NCBI RefSeq assembly: GCF_006149045.1 | Contig: NZ_VBSN01000049.1 | Location: 248,001 to 312,000 of the forward strand | From: Dyadobacter flavalbus | GTDB lineage: Bacteria > Bacteroidota > Bacteroidia > Cytophagales > Spirosomataceae | Length of the DNA stretch: 64,000 bases | Direction: 5' to 3' | Shown here: one piece after another, positions 36,512-46,017 of the stretch | Layout: every line of letters begins with the position of its first letter | Position numbering within the stretch: position 1 is the first letter of the stretch | Position numbers and translations under genes: made by a program | The notes under the pieces: generated by a model | The model's input: the letters and a program-made list of their open reading frames with translations, nothing else | Told to the model about the DNA's origin: nothing | Databases searched by the model: none

Positions 36512-39142
36512 ATGAAAAATAATATACGTTTTAAGCGTCTTATCAAGTTTCTGCTTGCATTAATTGTCTTCGCTCATGCAAGTGTTCTTGCCCAGCCTGC
36601 TATTCAGTGGCAGAAAACGATTGGAGGGAACCAGTATGATCAGGTCAATGCGATTATTTCAACTTCTGATGGCGGGTATATTCTTGGAGGGTATTCAAAT
36701 TCTCTAATTAGCGGTGATAAAAGTGAAGAAATCCCTTATGGTCAATCCTACTGGATTGTTAAAGTTACTGCTGATGGTATCAAAGAGTGGGACAAAACCA
36801 TAGGACAAGGTAACAATGGTGATGATCAATTAACCAGCGTTTTGGAAACCGATGACGGAGGTTAACTTTTAGGAGGAGCATCAAATTACAGTGCCTGGGT
36901 TGTAAAACTTGACCATAACAAGGAAAAGCAATGGGAGAAATTTCTTTCTGGCCCGGAAGGAACCGGAACCGGCTTTGCTTCTATGCAAAAAACCACTGAC
37001 GGTGGCTATATTCTGGGATTAAGTTCAGACGGTGATAAAAGTTCAACAAAAAGTGAGGATAATATAGGTGGCTATGGTGATTATGATTACTGGGTAGTTA
37101 AGCTTAGCGTAGATGGAAACGTTGAATGGGATAATACTATCGGAGGCATCAATAATGAGCGGTTAGTAAATATTCAGCAAACCTCTGATGGTGGGTATAT
37201 ACTGGGTGGATGGTCAGTTTCAGGAATCAGTGGTGATAAATCAGAAGCATCCAAAGGGAACTCCGATTATTGGATAGTAAAACTTAACCAACGTGGAACA
37301 GCTGAGTGGAATAAAACGATTGGAGGAAGTGGATATGATGATTATGGTTTAATTCTTAATGCATCTGATGGTGGGTACATTATTGCAGGCAATTCTGATT
37401 CTCCCGTAAGTGGAAATAAAACAAAAGATGCTGTGGGATATTGGGTCGTTAAAGTGTCTGTAAATGGCCAGGTTGAATGGGATCAGGTTTTAACTGGCGG
37501 TACTTTTTTGAATTCGTTTATTAATACGTTGGATGGAGGCTATATACTTGGCGGTTATGCTAAGGGAGCTGCTTTTGGAGATAGATCCCAGGGAACACAA
37601 GGCGATTTTGATATGTGGATTATCAAAATATCGGCTAATGGAACAAAGATCTGGGACAAAACAATAGGTGGCAGCAGTACAGACATGCTACCAACAATCT
37701 TGCAAACCCCAGATGGAGGTTATTTGCTGGGAGGTACTTCCAATTCAAATGTAAGCGGGGAGAAGACTGAAAGTTCTAAAGGTGAATACGACTACTGGAT
37801 TGTAAAACTTGCTCCCGAAAACCCAACACTCCCATCAACCCCGATCCGCATCAACGCAGGTGGTCCTGCTTTTACAACTGCCACAAAAAAGCTGTTCATA
37901 GCCGATAAATATTACGCCGGCATCGATCGTGTCAGCTCCATTGCAACCAGCGATATTACAAATACAAGCAATGACATACTGTATCAGTCCGCACGGTGTT
38001 CGCCTTCGTTCAGCTACAATATACCGGTTCCCAATGGCGAGGTAAGCGTATACTTACACTTTGCTGAAACGTACTTCGGGGCTCCGGGCAAAAAAGGCGG
38101 AAAAGGCAGCAGACAGTTTCATGTCAACATGGAAGGCGTCCGCAAGCTGACCAACTATGACATCTTTGCCAAAGCAGGCGGAGCCATGCTTGCCACGGCA
38201 GAAACCTTCACCGTCAACGTTACAGACGGCATGCTCAACATCGACTTTCTGAGCGGAGCTGCGGATCTGCCACGGGTTTCAGCCATTGAAGTCCTGCCTT
38301 CCCCGCAGCGTACCCTGACTTTTACCCCTGAGGCCGATGCCACCGTCCGCAATGGAATTTACCAGAATCAGAACTTTGGTTCAGACCCCTTGCTGGGTAC
38401 CAAAAGCTTTATCGGTTCACCCCGTGACTCCCGGGACCTTGAGCGGGTAAGTTATTTGAAATTTGCTATACCCGGGATTACTAATGTCAAGTCGGCAAAA
38501 CTTCGGGTATATGGAAATAATCATGAGAACATGCAAGGGATAACGCTGGTTGCCGGGGGTGTTTTGGATGACTCATGGACTGAAAATGGAATTACCAAGG
38601 CAAATGCTCCTTCTTATCTGAACCCAGCTACGGAGACAAGGGTGCAAGTCAACAGTGAATTAAAATACCGGGATTTGGACGTAACTGAATTTGTCAGATC
38701 TCAGGCATCTGGCGACAAAGTTGTGAGCTTGGCAATGGCTACGCGTTCCATGCGGCTATTGAATTTTCACAGCAAAGAAAACCCGTCCGGCTTTGCGCCG
38801 CAGCTGGTGATTGTAACGGATAACACGATCAATCAGGTTACACGGTTAGGAAATGAAATTGAAGCTGAACCGAAGGCCGAAGATGCCCTGAGCTCTGTCA
38901 TATACCCCAACCCTGCCAAAGACCACATCATGCTGGAAATTTCTTCCGCCCACAAGAGCGAAGTGGATCTGGAATTAACAAACTTGGCAGGCAGCCGGTT
39001 CCGGTTGCAGTGCCCTGAGATCGAAGCCAATTCATCCAGACTGAAAGTTGGCCTGCCCGGCCAGTTGCCAGCGGGTATGTATCTTTTGAAAGTTCGGTCC
39101 AAAGAGTTTTCAGAAGTGCTTAAAGTGCTTGTAACGGAGTAG
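36512..39142 (+). pseudogene. second T9SS-sorted paralogue, interrupted by an in-frame TAA
   Basis: Read from ATG 36512 the frame is open to 39142 except for one TAA at 36863-36865 (codon 118). The context is DGG-stop-LLGGA, where all other repeats read DGGYILGG or similar, so a Tyr codon has become TAA. With read-through the product would be 876 residues, the same length as the neighbour at 33745, with the same signal peptide, repeats, malectin, DNRLRE and T9SS C-terminal domains. As it stands, the first piece has the signal peptide and no sorting domain; an internal restart at ATG 36983 would have the sorting domain and no signal peptide. Either a pseudogene or a sequencing error. Confidence 0.85.
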
Positions 39143-39166
39143 CCAGACGCTAAATGCAGCATAAAC

Positions 39167-39204
39167 AAAAAAGCCGCCGATCCTGATGGATGAGCGGCTT
39201 TTTT
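39167..39204 (+). terminator. terminator after the T9SS pair
   Basis: AAAAAAGCCGC (39167-39177) pairs with GCGGCTTTTTT (39194-39204), an 11-bp stem around a 16-base loop ending in six T. It lies 25 bp after the stop of the second paralogue and can act on both strands. Confidence 0.85.
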
Positions 39205-39372
39205 GTAGCTGTTTATTTCGCAAAGAAAGTAGTTTTCGTAAGTACAGGAAGCTGCTATTTATTACTTATTAAGTAAAAAATCTATTCACATCCGTTAACC
39301 AATATATTCAGAAGCGACAAGGGAAACAATCAAATTTTTTGTGACTGAACAATGCGTCATTAAGCGCAAAAC

Positions 39373-40287
39373 TCAGTTGAAGGATTGCCGGAAAGCCAGC
39401 GGAGAAAAATTTGTTTTTGTTTTGAACAGACGGCTGAAAGACTGCGGATAATCAAAACCCAGTTCAAATGCGATTTCAGAAACCGACAAGTTTGAAGTAG
39501 ACAATTTCTCCTTGGCTTTCTCCACAAGCTTTTCGTGGATATGATGCAAAGCATTTTCTCCGGTCAGCGAACGCAGCATGTCGCTCAGATAACTGGCGGA
39601 CATGCCCAGCTTTTCTGCCAGAAATTGCACAGTCGGAATTCCGTTTTCGGATGACTTTCCGCTATTCATATAGTCATCCAAAACAGCTTCCATTCTTTGC
39701 AGCAGGTCATTGGCGGCGGGTTTTCTGGTGATGAACTGACGCCCGTAAAAACGGTTGCTGTAATGGAGCAGCAGTTCAATCTGGGATATAAGCACGTCCT
39801 GACTGAAATGGTCAATCCTGCTGTTAAGCTCTTCTTCGATGATATTGAAAACAGAAAATACAACCGTCCGTTCTTTGTCAGAAAGATGCAATGCTTCATT
39901 GGCTGCATAGGTAAAGAAACTGTACTGCCTGATTGTCCCGGCAAGCGGGTAAGACAGGAAAAAGTCGGGATGAACAAGCAGGATATAGCCTGAACTTGCC
40001 TGACCGCCGGGACTTTCAAAAATCTGACCGGGTGCTGTAAATACAAGCCCGCCTTCGCCGAAGTCATAATAATTTTGTCCGTATCTGGCTTTGCCGCACA
40101 GGCTGGTTTTGTAGGCAATCTTGTAAAACGGCAGAACAATCGACGGAGGTAACGCATCCGGACTGATCGTCATGTCCTCAATCTTTATAAAACTGACCAT
40201 CGGATGAACGGGCTTCGGCAGCCCGAACACACGGTGGAAATCATTCAGTGATTCAAATCTGTATAAGGCCGGAACTTCTGTTTTCAT
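39373..40287 (-). CDS. AraC-family transcriptional regulator
   Basis: 304 residues, third paralogue of this regulator type in the window. N-terminal GLPKPVHPMVSF, sensing region with ARYGQNYYDFGEGGLVFTAP, and double HTH (FLAEKLGMSASYLSDMLRSL and VSEIAFELGFDYPQSFSRLF). An SDR gene and an NmrA-like gene lie directly upstream on the same strand (34-bp gap), so all three may form one unit. Confidence 0.92.
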   Translation of the reverse strand: MKTEVPALYRFESLNDFHRVFGLPKPVHPMVSFIKIEDMTISPDALPPSIVLPFYKIAYKTSLCGKARYGQNYYDFGEGGLVFTAPGQIFESPGGQASSGYILLVHPDFFLSYPLAGTIRQYSFFTYAANEALHLSDKERTVVFSVFNIIEEELNSRIDHFSQDVLISQIELLLHYSNRFYGRQFITRKPAANDLLQRMEAVLDDYMNSGKSSENGIPTVQFLAEKLGMSASYLSDMLRSLTGENALHHIHEKLVEKAKEKLSTSNLSVSEIAFELGFDYPQSFSRLFKTKTNFSPLAFRQSFN

Positions 40288-40321
40288 GACGTAAATATAC
40301 TGAACTTTAAGCTGATATAAC

Positions 40322-41059
40322 TCACCAGGGCGTTACGCCTGTCTCCGGGTTATATTCCTCACTGAAAAACTGACCCGTAGGCCCTTCTTCGCCGATCATG
40401 GCATATCGGGCAATGCGCATGCCGCCTTCTTCTGCGGTGCCCGTGCCACGGTGCCCGTTGAAATCAGTCGCTACAAAGCCGGGGCACACGGCGTTGACCT
40501 TAAACGGTGTGCCGCGCAGCTCGTAAGCCAGCGTGATGGTGAACATGTTCAATGCAGCCTTGGAAGCCGGGTAAACGGCCGCCTTGTGGCTGTAATATTT
40601 CCAGCCGGGATCGCTGTGCAAGGTTAAAGAGCAGCCGCTCGAAGATACATTCACAATACGCGGCTGCGGCGAGTTACGGAGCAAATCGATAAATGCCTGC
40701 GTTACCCGCACCACTCCATACAAATTGGTATCGAATACCTCGCGAAACTGATCCATATTGGCTTCCAGAGCCGACTGCGGCAATCCGCCGTTGATCCCGG
40801 CATTGTTAATCAGTACATCCAGCACCTGCGTCTTTTCTCCGATTGCAAGGCGGGCAGCCTGCACCGATACCGAATCGGTTACATTCAGCTGTATTGCCTC
40901 AGCATTTTCCAGACCTTCCTCTTTCAGCATTTCCAATGCTTTCAAACCGTTTTCCAGATTGCGGCTTCCCAGATATACATAATATCCCTGCCGAAGAAGC
41001 TGGCGGGCTGTTTCGAAACCAACACCTTTGTTGGCCCCGGTAATCAGAACTGTTTTCAT
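40322..41059 (-). CDS. SDR-family NAD(P)-dependent oxidoreductase
   Basis: 245-residue classical SDR: TGANKGVG at 7-14, NNAG at 85-88, catalytic Ser near 139-141 (NVSSSG) and YPASK with Tyr163 and Lys167. The N-terminal ITGANKGVGFETA is typical of carbonyl-reductase-like SDRs. It starts 12 bp after the NmrA-like gene on the same strand and precedes the AraC gene. The substrate is unknown; reduction of a reactive carbonyl would fit the mini-operon. Confidence 0.92.
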   Translation of the reverse strand: MKTVLITGANKGVGFETARQLLRQGYYVYLGSRNLENGLKALEMLKEEGLENAEAIQLNVTDSVSVQAARLAIGEKTQVLDVLINNAGINGGLPQSALEANMDQFREVFDTNLYGVVRVTQAFIDLLRNSPQPRIVNVSSSGCSLTLHSDPGWKYYSHKAAVYPASKAALNMFTITLAYELRGTPFKVNAVCPGFVATDFNGHRGTGTAEEGGMRIARYAMIGEEGPTGQFFSEEYNPETGVTPW

Positions 41060-41071
41060 AATTCGGATGAA

Positions 41072-41974
41072 TTATTTATGGTATTCTCTTGCAAACTCCT
41101 TGATAAAATCCGTCAGCTTTACTTTGCCCAGCTTCGGTCTGTTGCGGTAATAATCTTCGTACAGACTGCCGCTTTGCTGCGCTGCCTGCATTTGAACCAT
41201 ACCGTTAGCGATCCATTCGTTCATACCGGCATCCAGCATGCCTTTCAGCATTTGTTCAGGCGGAATGACCTTCCATTTCAGATCAGGCATTCCGATTGCT
41301 TTTCCCAAGGCCGCGGCGATTTCATTCGGGGATATTTCTTCACTGGCCAGATAATGGACTGTTCTTCCTTCAAAAGGCTTTTCCATTTCTTCAGTGATGA
41401 CGGCGGCAATGTCCAGCGGAGAAACCCAGGGCTCTTTCTGATCCCCTCCGTAGCTCTGAACAATAGCCCCTTGTGTTTTTATGGAATGTACGTATCTGTA
41501 GAGGTTGGTAAAAAAACCGACCGGCCGCATGAATTTTATGGCAGTGTCCGCAGGCAACTGTTTCAGGATGTTCTCGACGGTGTTGTGTAAATGAAGGCTG
41601 CCTGTTCCCTGATCCGTATGGGCGCCGATGCTGCTTAAATGTACAATACGCTTTACTCCTGCCCGTTCCACTGCCTGCCGGTAGTTATTTCCGATCCGGG
41701 TAAAAGCGGCAACAAAATCCACATCTTTGTCAAACAGGCTGCCGATGCCTTCCCATGCTTCCATCAGGTAAACGATGTCGGCCTCCTTGAAGGTGGCTGC
41801 TAGAAAATCTGCATCCTGTATGGTACCGATGGCTGCCTTTGCGCCTAGTGCTTCAATAGCTTTTTGCCGTTCAGCCTTGCTGCTGATAATGGTTACTTCA
41901 TGTCCTTTTTGTATCAATTGCTCCGCCAGAGGCTTACTGATGTTCCCGAGGGAACCTGTTATTACAATGTTCAT
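41072..41974 (-). CDS. NmrA-like NAD(P)-binding protein
   Basis: 300-residue atypical SDR/NmrA-type protein. The nucleotide-binding motif is ITGSLGNISKPLAEQLIQKG at 4-23, followed by VTIISSKAERQKAIEALGAK and the strand VYLMEA. The classical YxxxK is not evident. Members act as NAD(P) sensors or quinone-type reductases (QorB-like). It is first in a three-gene minus-strand set with the SDR and the AraC regulator. Confidence 0.88.
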   Translation of the reverse strand: MNIVITGSLGNISKPLAEQLIQKGHEVTIISSKAERQKAIEALGAKAAIGTIQDADFLAATFKEADIVYLMEAWEGIGSLFDKDVDFVAAFTRIGNNYRQAVERAGVKRIVHLSSIGAHTDQGTGSLHLHNTVENILKQLPADTAIKFMRPVGFFTNLYRYVHSIKTQGAIVQSYGGDQKEPWVSPLDIAAVITEEMEKPFEGRTVHYLASEEISPNEIAAALGKAIGMPDLKWKVIPPEQMLKGMLDAGMNEWIANGMVQMQAAQQSGSLYEDYYRNRPKLGKVKLTDFIKEFAREYHK

Positions 41975-42288
41975 TTTAATGCTGTTTTTTGATGTTGCAA
42001 AGTTGTGCAGTCGTCAAAAAACAGATTTAACCAAATTGAGGAAGTTCATAACAAAATTGAAAAAAAGGTGCCCATAACAATTCTCGAACGACTTTCGCAG
42101 GCCGGTGCTTCCAGCAATCCGTTATGCCCGGATTCATCAGAACGTACGATACACAACCGGGCTCCGTTACACCGGATGATGATTTTACCCGGGAAAGCAG
42201 ACTCATGCTTTTGCAAAAAAAGGCGGTGCAGATTTTTCCAAATCTGCACCGCCTCAATAAATTCAGTCAATGATAATCCAGCCTGGTC
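41975..42288. other. intergenic, holds one terminator
   Basis: About 313 bp between two minus-strand genes. Only the hairpin at 42213-42254 is recognised. The rest should contain the promoter of the NmrA-like gene (a CAACTTTG near 42005 on the minus strand resembles a Bacteroidota -7 box), with no coding frame. Confidence 0.4.
42213..42254 (-). terminator. strong terminator after the SPW-repeat gene
   Basis: AGGCGGTGCAGATTT (42221-42235) and AAATCTGCACCGCCT (42240-42254) form a perfect 15-bp stem with a TTCC loop. On the minus strand it ends in a T run. It lies about 35 bp past the stop at 42289. Confidence 0.92.
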
Positions 42289-42660
42289 TTAACCGATTTT
42301 ATGGGTATTGTGTTCGAAAGCATGACGGGAAGTAAAAAGGCCCGCACCCATCTCGAATATCCCCAGAATCAGGTGCGGAAGGTACACCTGGTCCGCAAAG
42401 CCAAGCAGCCAGGGCGACGCAGCCAGAAACAAGCCGGCGATCAGATCCATTGTCAGGTGGGTTGACATGGCCACTTTCCGGATCAGGCCGCCTTCATAGT
42501 CAGTCAGGGCCGAAAGCAGTATAATCATAAGCCCGATAATGATCATAACCCATGATGCATTCTCAATTTCATTGAAATGAAACAGCCAGGGCGACGCAAT
42601 AAAAAGTACTCCGCTCAGATAGTCGAGTACGCCGTGAAATTTTGTGTTGATGAATCTCAT
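42289..42660 (-). CDS. SPW-repeat membrane protein
   Basis: 123 residues from ATG 42660 (the TTG two codons upstream is less likely). Two SPW motifs (FIASPWLFHF and LAASPWLLGF) each start a pair of membrane helices, giving four in all, the PF03779 pattern. Function is unknown; a small inner-membrane protein. A strong terminator follows at once and it appears monocistronic. Confidence 0.85.
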   Translation of the reverse strand: MRFINTKFHGVLDYLSGVLFIASPWLFHFNEIENASWVMIIIGLMIILLSALTDYEGGLIRKVAMSTHLTMDLIAGLFLAASPWLLGFADQVYLPHLILGIFEMGAGLFTSRHAFEHNTHKIG

Positions 42661-42843
42661 AGTCAATTTGATGTTTAAGAATTAACAGTTAATCCGTTTC
42701 AGAAAAAAGCTGCTTTTAACATACTTGTTTTTCCAAGTGCATCTCGACTATAAATTACATGCCAGCGCATGACGATCTCATCAGGAAAGCATGATTTGCA
42801 ACAAGATTTTTCATTTATCAGAAAGAAAATAAAAAAATTCAGC

Positions 42844-43671
42844 TTACGCCGTCACATTCCCGACCATTTCCAGCTTGGTTTTAACAAGTTCCGTAATTTT
42901 ACAGGTTGCCTTCGGAAACACCTTTCTAAGGTCAATATCTTCGTTATACGTCAGTTCGGCTTTCAGTGAAGCCATAAATATATTTTTGATTTCAGTCGCG
43001 AGGTTTACCTTGCAAATTCCGTTGGAAATTGCCTGCTGTACCTGATTATGCGGCACGCCTGAGCTTCCGTGCAGGACAAGAGTTGCCGGGGTTTTCTCGG
43101 CAATGCTTCGCAGAAGACTGATATCCAGCTTTGGTTCCTGTTTATAAAATCCGTGTGCCGTACCGATTGCCACAGCAAGTGCGTCCACGCCCGTTTCTTC
43201 TACGAACGCCGCGGCTTCGTCCGGCTGCGTAAAACCTGTTGTGTGATGCGACTGGCCCAGTTTGGCAACGTATCCCAGTTCCGCTTCCACATGTGCATCA
43301 TACCGTTTGGCACGCTCGACAACTTCTCTGGTCAGGCTGACATTCTGCTCAAAGGGAAGCTCGCTGCCATCAATCATCACTGAATCAAAACCCGCATCCA
43401 GACAACGCTGCACAAGTTCCACCGACCCGCCATGATCCAGATGTATCCAGCCTTCCACGCCAAATTCTTCCAGTCCGTTACGTCCGAGGTTCACTGCCGT
43501 TTTAAGGCCCATGTAGTCAATTGAGCTCTGGGTAAGTTGCAGAATAACAGGCTGTTTCATTTCCGCCGCCGCCTGCAGAACACCGTGCAGGGTTTCCAGA
43601 TCGTAGTAATTTGTGGCCAGTAAGCCCTTTTTCAGCTGTGTTAGTTCGCGTAGTTTCTCTTTCAGTTTCAT
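42844..43671 (-). CDS. class II aldolase, tagatose/fructose-bisphosphate type
   Basis: 275 residues from ATG 43671, which overlaps the kinase stop codon as ATGA; an upstream start at 43695 would overlap more. Class II aldolase residues are present: Asp79-His80 in IHLDHG, His173 in GTAHGFY and His201 in VLHGSSG, the likely zinc ligands and base, plus HVEAELGY. The layout is closest to KbaY/GatY tagatose-1,6-bisphosphate aldolases. It would cleave the ketose bisphosphate into dihydroxyacetone phosphate and glyceraldehyde 3-phosphate. It is last in the operon with PfkB and SIS genes. Confidence 0.9.
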   Translation of the reverse strand: MKLKEKLRELTQLKKGLLATNYYDLETLHGVLQAAAEMKQPVILQLTQSSIDYMGLKTAVNLGRNGLEEFGVEGWIHLDHGGSVELVQRCLDAGFDSVMIDGSELPFEQNVSLTREVVERAKRYDAHVEAELGYVAKLGQSHHTTGFTQPDEAAAFVEETGVDALAVAIGTAHGFYKQEPKLDISLLRSIAEKTPATLVLHGSSGVPHNQVQQAISNGICKVNLATEIKNIFMASLKAELTYNEDIDLRKVFPKATCKITELVKTKLEMVGNVTA

Positions 43672-44621
43672 GACAGGCTTAATTCTATTCCCCAATAATC
43701 TTTTATGTTCTCATTTATTTTGTCAAGGTTACAAAATGCACCCGTGCCTCCGGCAGCCGTTGTATTCAGGGCACCCATCAGATTGCCTTCCCGCAGGCAG
43801 TCTTCCAGCGCAGCACCGGCCATGTATTTCTGGATAAATCCTGCATTAAAGGAATCGCCTGCGCCGATGGCATCCACAAAGTGCGTTACTTCAAAGGCCG
43901 GCATCGTTATCTGCTGCGTACTGCTAATACCGATACTGCCCTTTTTACCCATTTTCAGGGCAAGCGTATTCAGGTATGGCCTTATCTTTTCAATGGCATC
44001 GCTGATCGAATCCGTCCTTGTAAGTGCCATTAACTCCGATTCATTCGGCATGAACACATCCACGTACGGCAGGCAACGGGCATAATCGAACGCCCATTGC
44101 TCGGCGGGGTCCCACTGCATGTCCAGCGAAGTGGTCATGCCGGCACTCCGGGCTTTTATAAAAAGCTGCTCAATATCATTCTGAATCCCTTTCTGAAGAA
44201 AAAGACTCGATACATGCAGATGCTGGTAACCGACAGGCTCGTCAAAGGGAACATCGCTGATCGTCAGTGCATTCATGGCACCTGGATACGTTACATTGGC
44301 GCGATCCTGTCCATAGTTCAATATCAGGGTACATCCTGTCTTCTGATCCTGAAGTCTTTTTATATGGCGGCAGCTGACGGATTTCCGTTCGAGTTCCCGC
44401 AGTATGAAATCACCGAAATAATCCTGTCCCACAACCCCGCAAAAAGTAGTATCCGCACCCATTGCGGCACTGTTGGCAGCCATAATGGCCGACGAGCTGC
44501 CCAGGCACAAATCCATTTCATCTGCGATGATCTCCTTTCCCAATTGCGGAAAAGTCTGAATTTGATTTAAAAGAAGATCGACGTTCAGTTCGCCTACGAC
44601 GAGTAATCTGGGATTTGCCAT
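43668..44621 (-). CDS. PfkB-family carbohydrate kinase
   Basis: 317-residue ribokinase-type kinase. N-terminal GELNVDLLLNQIQTFPQLGK and the glycine-rich CLGSSSAIMAANSAAMGADT; the second PfkB signature DAIGAGDSFNAGF carries the catalytic Asp256. Flanked by an AgaS-like gene (9-bp gap) and a bisphosphate aldolase (4-bp ATGA overlap), so it most likely phosphorylates tagatose-6-phosphate or a related hexose phosphate. A sugar kinase acting on the free amino sugar is the alternative. Confidence 0.88.
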   Translation of the reverse strand: MANPRLLVVGELNVDLLLNQIQTFPQLGKEIIADEMDLCLGSSSAIMAANSAAMGADTTFCGVVGQDYFGDFILRELERKSVSCRHIKRLQDQKTGCTLILNYGQDRANVTYPGAMNALTISDVPFDEPVGYQHLHVSSLFLQKGIQNDIEQLFIKARSAGMTTSLDMQWDPAEQWAFDYARCLPYVDVFMPNESELMALTRTDSISDAIEKIRPYLNTLALKMGKKGSIGISSTQQITMPAFEVTHFVDAIGAGDSFNAGFIQKYMAGAALEDCLREGNLMGALNTTAAGGTGAFCNLDKINENIKDYWGIELSLS

Positions 44622-44630
44622 ATGCTGTTC

Positions 44631-45788
44631 CTAACTATTGTATTCCGTATAAATATTCACTCCCTGCACGACCCTGCTGATGGATCCGGACAAGGACGGG
44701 CTGTCCGGATCAATGCCCCGGTGTACCGCGCTGTAATAGCCCAGCAACTGCCCGACAAGCGTTGCCGGAACGATCTGATAAGGGTTTTCCGGATCAATGT
44801 CCAGTTCTATCTTACTGCTGTGCGGCAATGCCAGCTCGTTTACACCCCCGATCTGCAGAGACTGGATTTCCCGTGCATCCCTTGAAATATCTTCCACCAG
44901 GTCCCGCTCGTAACGCATGATGTGCGGCTTTCTCGAAAACAGATAAACCATAAGCGTATGATCATTTACAATGGCCCTTGGTCCGTGCCTGAACCCCAGA
45001 AAAGAATCCGACATACACACCTGTTTCCCGTCTGTGAGTTCGAGCAGTTTCAGCTGACATTCTCTGGCTATGCCAAGGAATTCTCCCGAGCCCAGAAATA
45101 CGACCCGTTCAAAGCCTTTCAGAACCAGCGCTTCCAGCAAGGACTTTTCTTCCAGAATTGTATTTCCCTGATCCACAATGCGTTGGATTTTATCCAGTTC
45201 CTTATCAAGAACGTCTACGTGAGCGACCAGCAGCACGCTTAGCAGCATACATGTAAAACTGCTTGTCATGGCCAGGCTCTTGTCATTTGTAGCCTCCGGC
45301 AGGATAATCCGGTATATAGTGCCAGGGGCTGCTGCGTTCATGTTTGCCAGCGCACCCTCGCTGTTACAGGTAATAATCAAATGATAAATTTCATCACAGA
45401 AAGCATCGGCCAATCTGACCGTTTCAACACTTTCGGGGCTGTTTCCCGAGCGCGCAAAAGAGATCAGCAGCGTAGGAACCGACCGGAGAAAAACCGTTTC
45501 CGGCTGAGTGACGATCTCCGTTGTCGGCACGGCCTGAACAGGTCTGCGCCATACTTTCTGCAAAGTTCCCTGCGCTGCATCGCCGATGTATCCCGAAGTG
45601 CCGGCCCCGGTCAGCAAAACGCGGAGGTTTTCCTTCTGCAGAATAGGATTTAGAAAACCGGCTATGCCTGCACTTTCCTGCCCGACTAAGTGATATACCT
45701 CTTGCCAAAGCTCGGGCTGTGACAGAATTTCTCTTTGCGTGTGTGCTTCCCCACCGCTTGTAAACTCACTTACTTGATTTTTTTGCAT
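44631..45788 (-). CDS. SIS-domain protein, AgaS-like (amino-sugar phosphate isomerase/deaminase)
   Basis: 385 residues from ATG 45788, chosen because AGGA lies just before it and the family normally starts here; a further in-frame start exists at 45866. Two SIS domains: LLTGAGTSGYIGDAAQG with SFARSGNSPESVETVRLADA in the first, VFLGSGEFLGIARECQLKLL and SFLGFRHGPRAIVND in the second. The last motif is typical of AgaS, which converts galactosamine-6-phosphate to tagatose-6-phosphate. It is the first gene of a minus-strand operon with kinase and aldolase, all consistent with the tagatose pathway. Confidence 0.85.
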   Translation of the reverse strand: MQKNQVSEFTSGGEAHTQREILSQPELWQEVYHLVGQESAGIAGFLNPILQKENLRVLLTGAGTSGYIGDAAQGTLQKVWRRPVQAVPTTEIVTQPETVFLRSVPTLLISFARSGNSPESVETVRLADAFCDEIYHLIITCNSEGALANMNAAAPGTIYRIILPEATNDKSLAMTSSFTCMLLSVLLVAHVDVLDKELDKIQRIVDQGNTILEEKSLLEALVLKGFERVVFLGSGEFLGIARECQLKLLELTDGKQVCMSDSFLGFRHGPRAIVNDHTLMVYLFSRKPHIMRYERDLVEDISRDAREIQSLQIGGVNELALPHSSKIELDIDPENPYQIVPATLVGQLLGYYSAVHRGIDPDSPSLSGSISRVVQGVNIYTEYNS

Positions 45789-45927
45789 TATTCCTGCGGT
45801 AATTAGAAGACGGTTATTTTGTTCATAACTGAAAACTTTGTTACGACATTTCAAATTAAACATCATAAAACGAAAGTAAAAAGTATTTTTAAAGCTTTCA
45901 TTTAATTTATTTATTCTTACTTATATA

Positions 45928-45955
45928 TTGCGAGAAAAATAATAGCGTACTTTTA
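45928..45955 (+). promoter_or_regulatory. possible promoter for the S9 peptidase gene
   Basis: TTG (45928-45930), a 17-base spacer, then TACTTTTA (45948-45955), close to the Bacteroidota pattern TTG-N17-23-TAnnTTTG with one mismatch. It lies 63 bp upstream of ATG 46018 in the divergent gap with the AgaS-like gene. Confidence 0.35.
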
Positions 45956-46002
45956 GCATGCAAGCGGCCGGAATGCCGGAATATCTTGCAAAAACAACTG
46001 CT

Positions 46003-46010
46003 ACCTAAAC
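46003..46010 (+). promoter_or_regulatory. ACCTAAAC leader motif
   Basis: ACCTAAAC followed by CCCCTTTT and the ATG at 46018. The same motif occurs before the genes at 49444 and 13863 (minus). The role is not known. Confidence 0.4.
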
Positions 46011-46017
46011 CCCTTTT

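Noticed and set aside
36983..39142. A separate gene starting at ATG 36983
   Set aside because: It lies in the same frame as the piece before the TAA and begins inside a repeat, without a signal peptide or ribosome site; it is better read as the second part of one interrupted gene.
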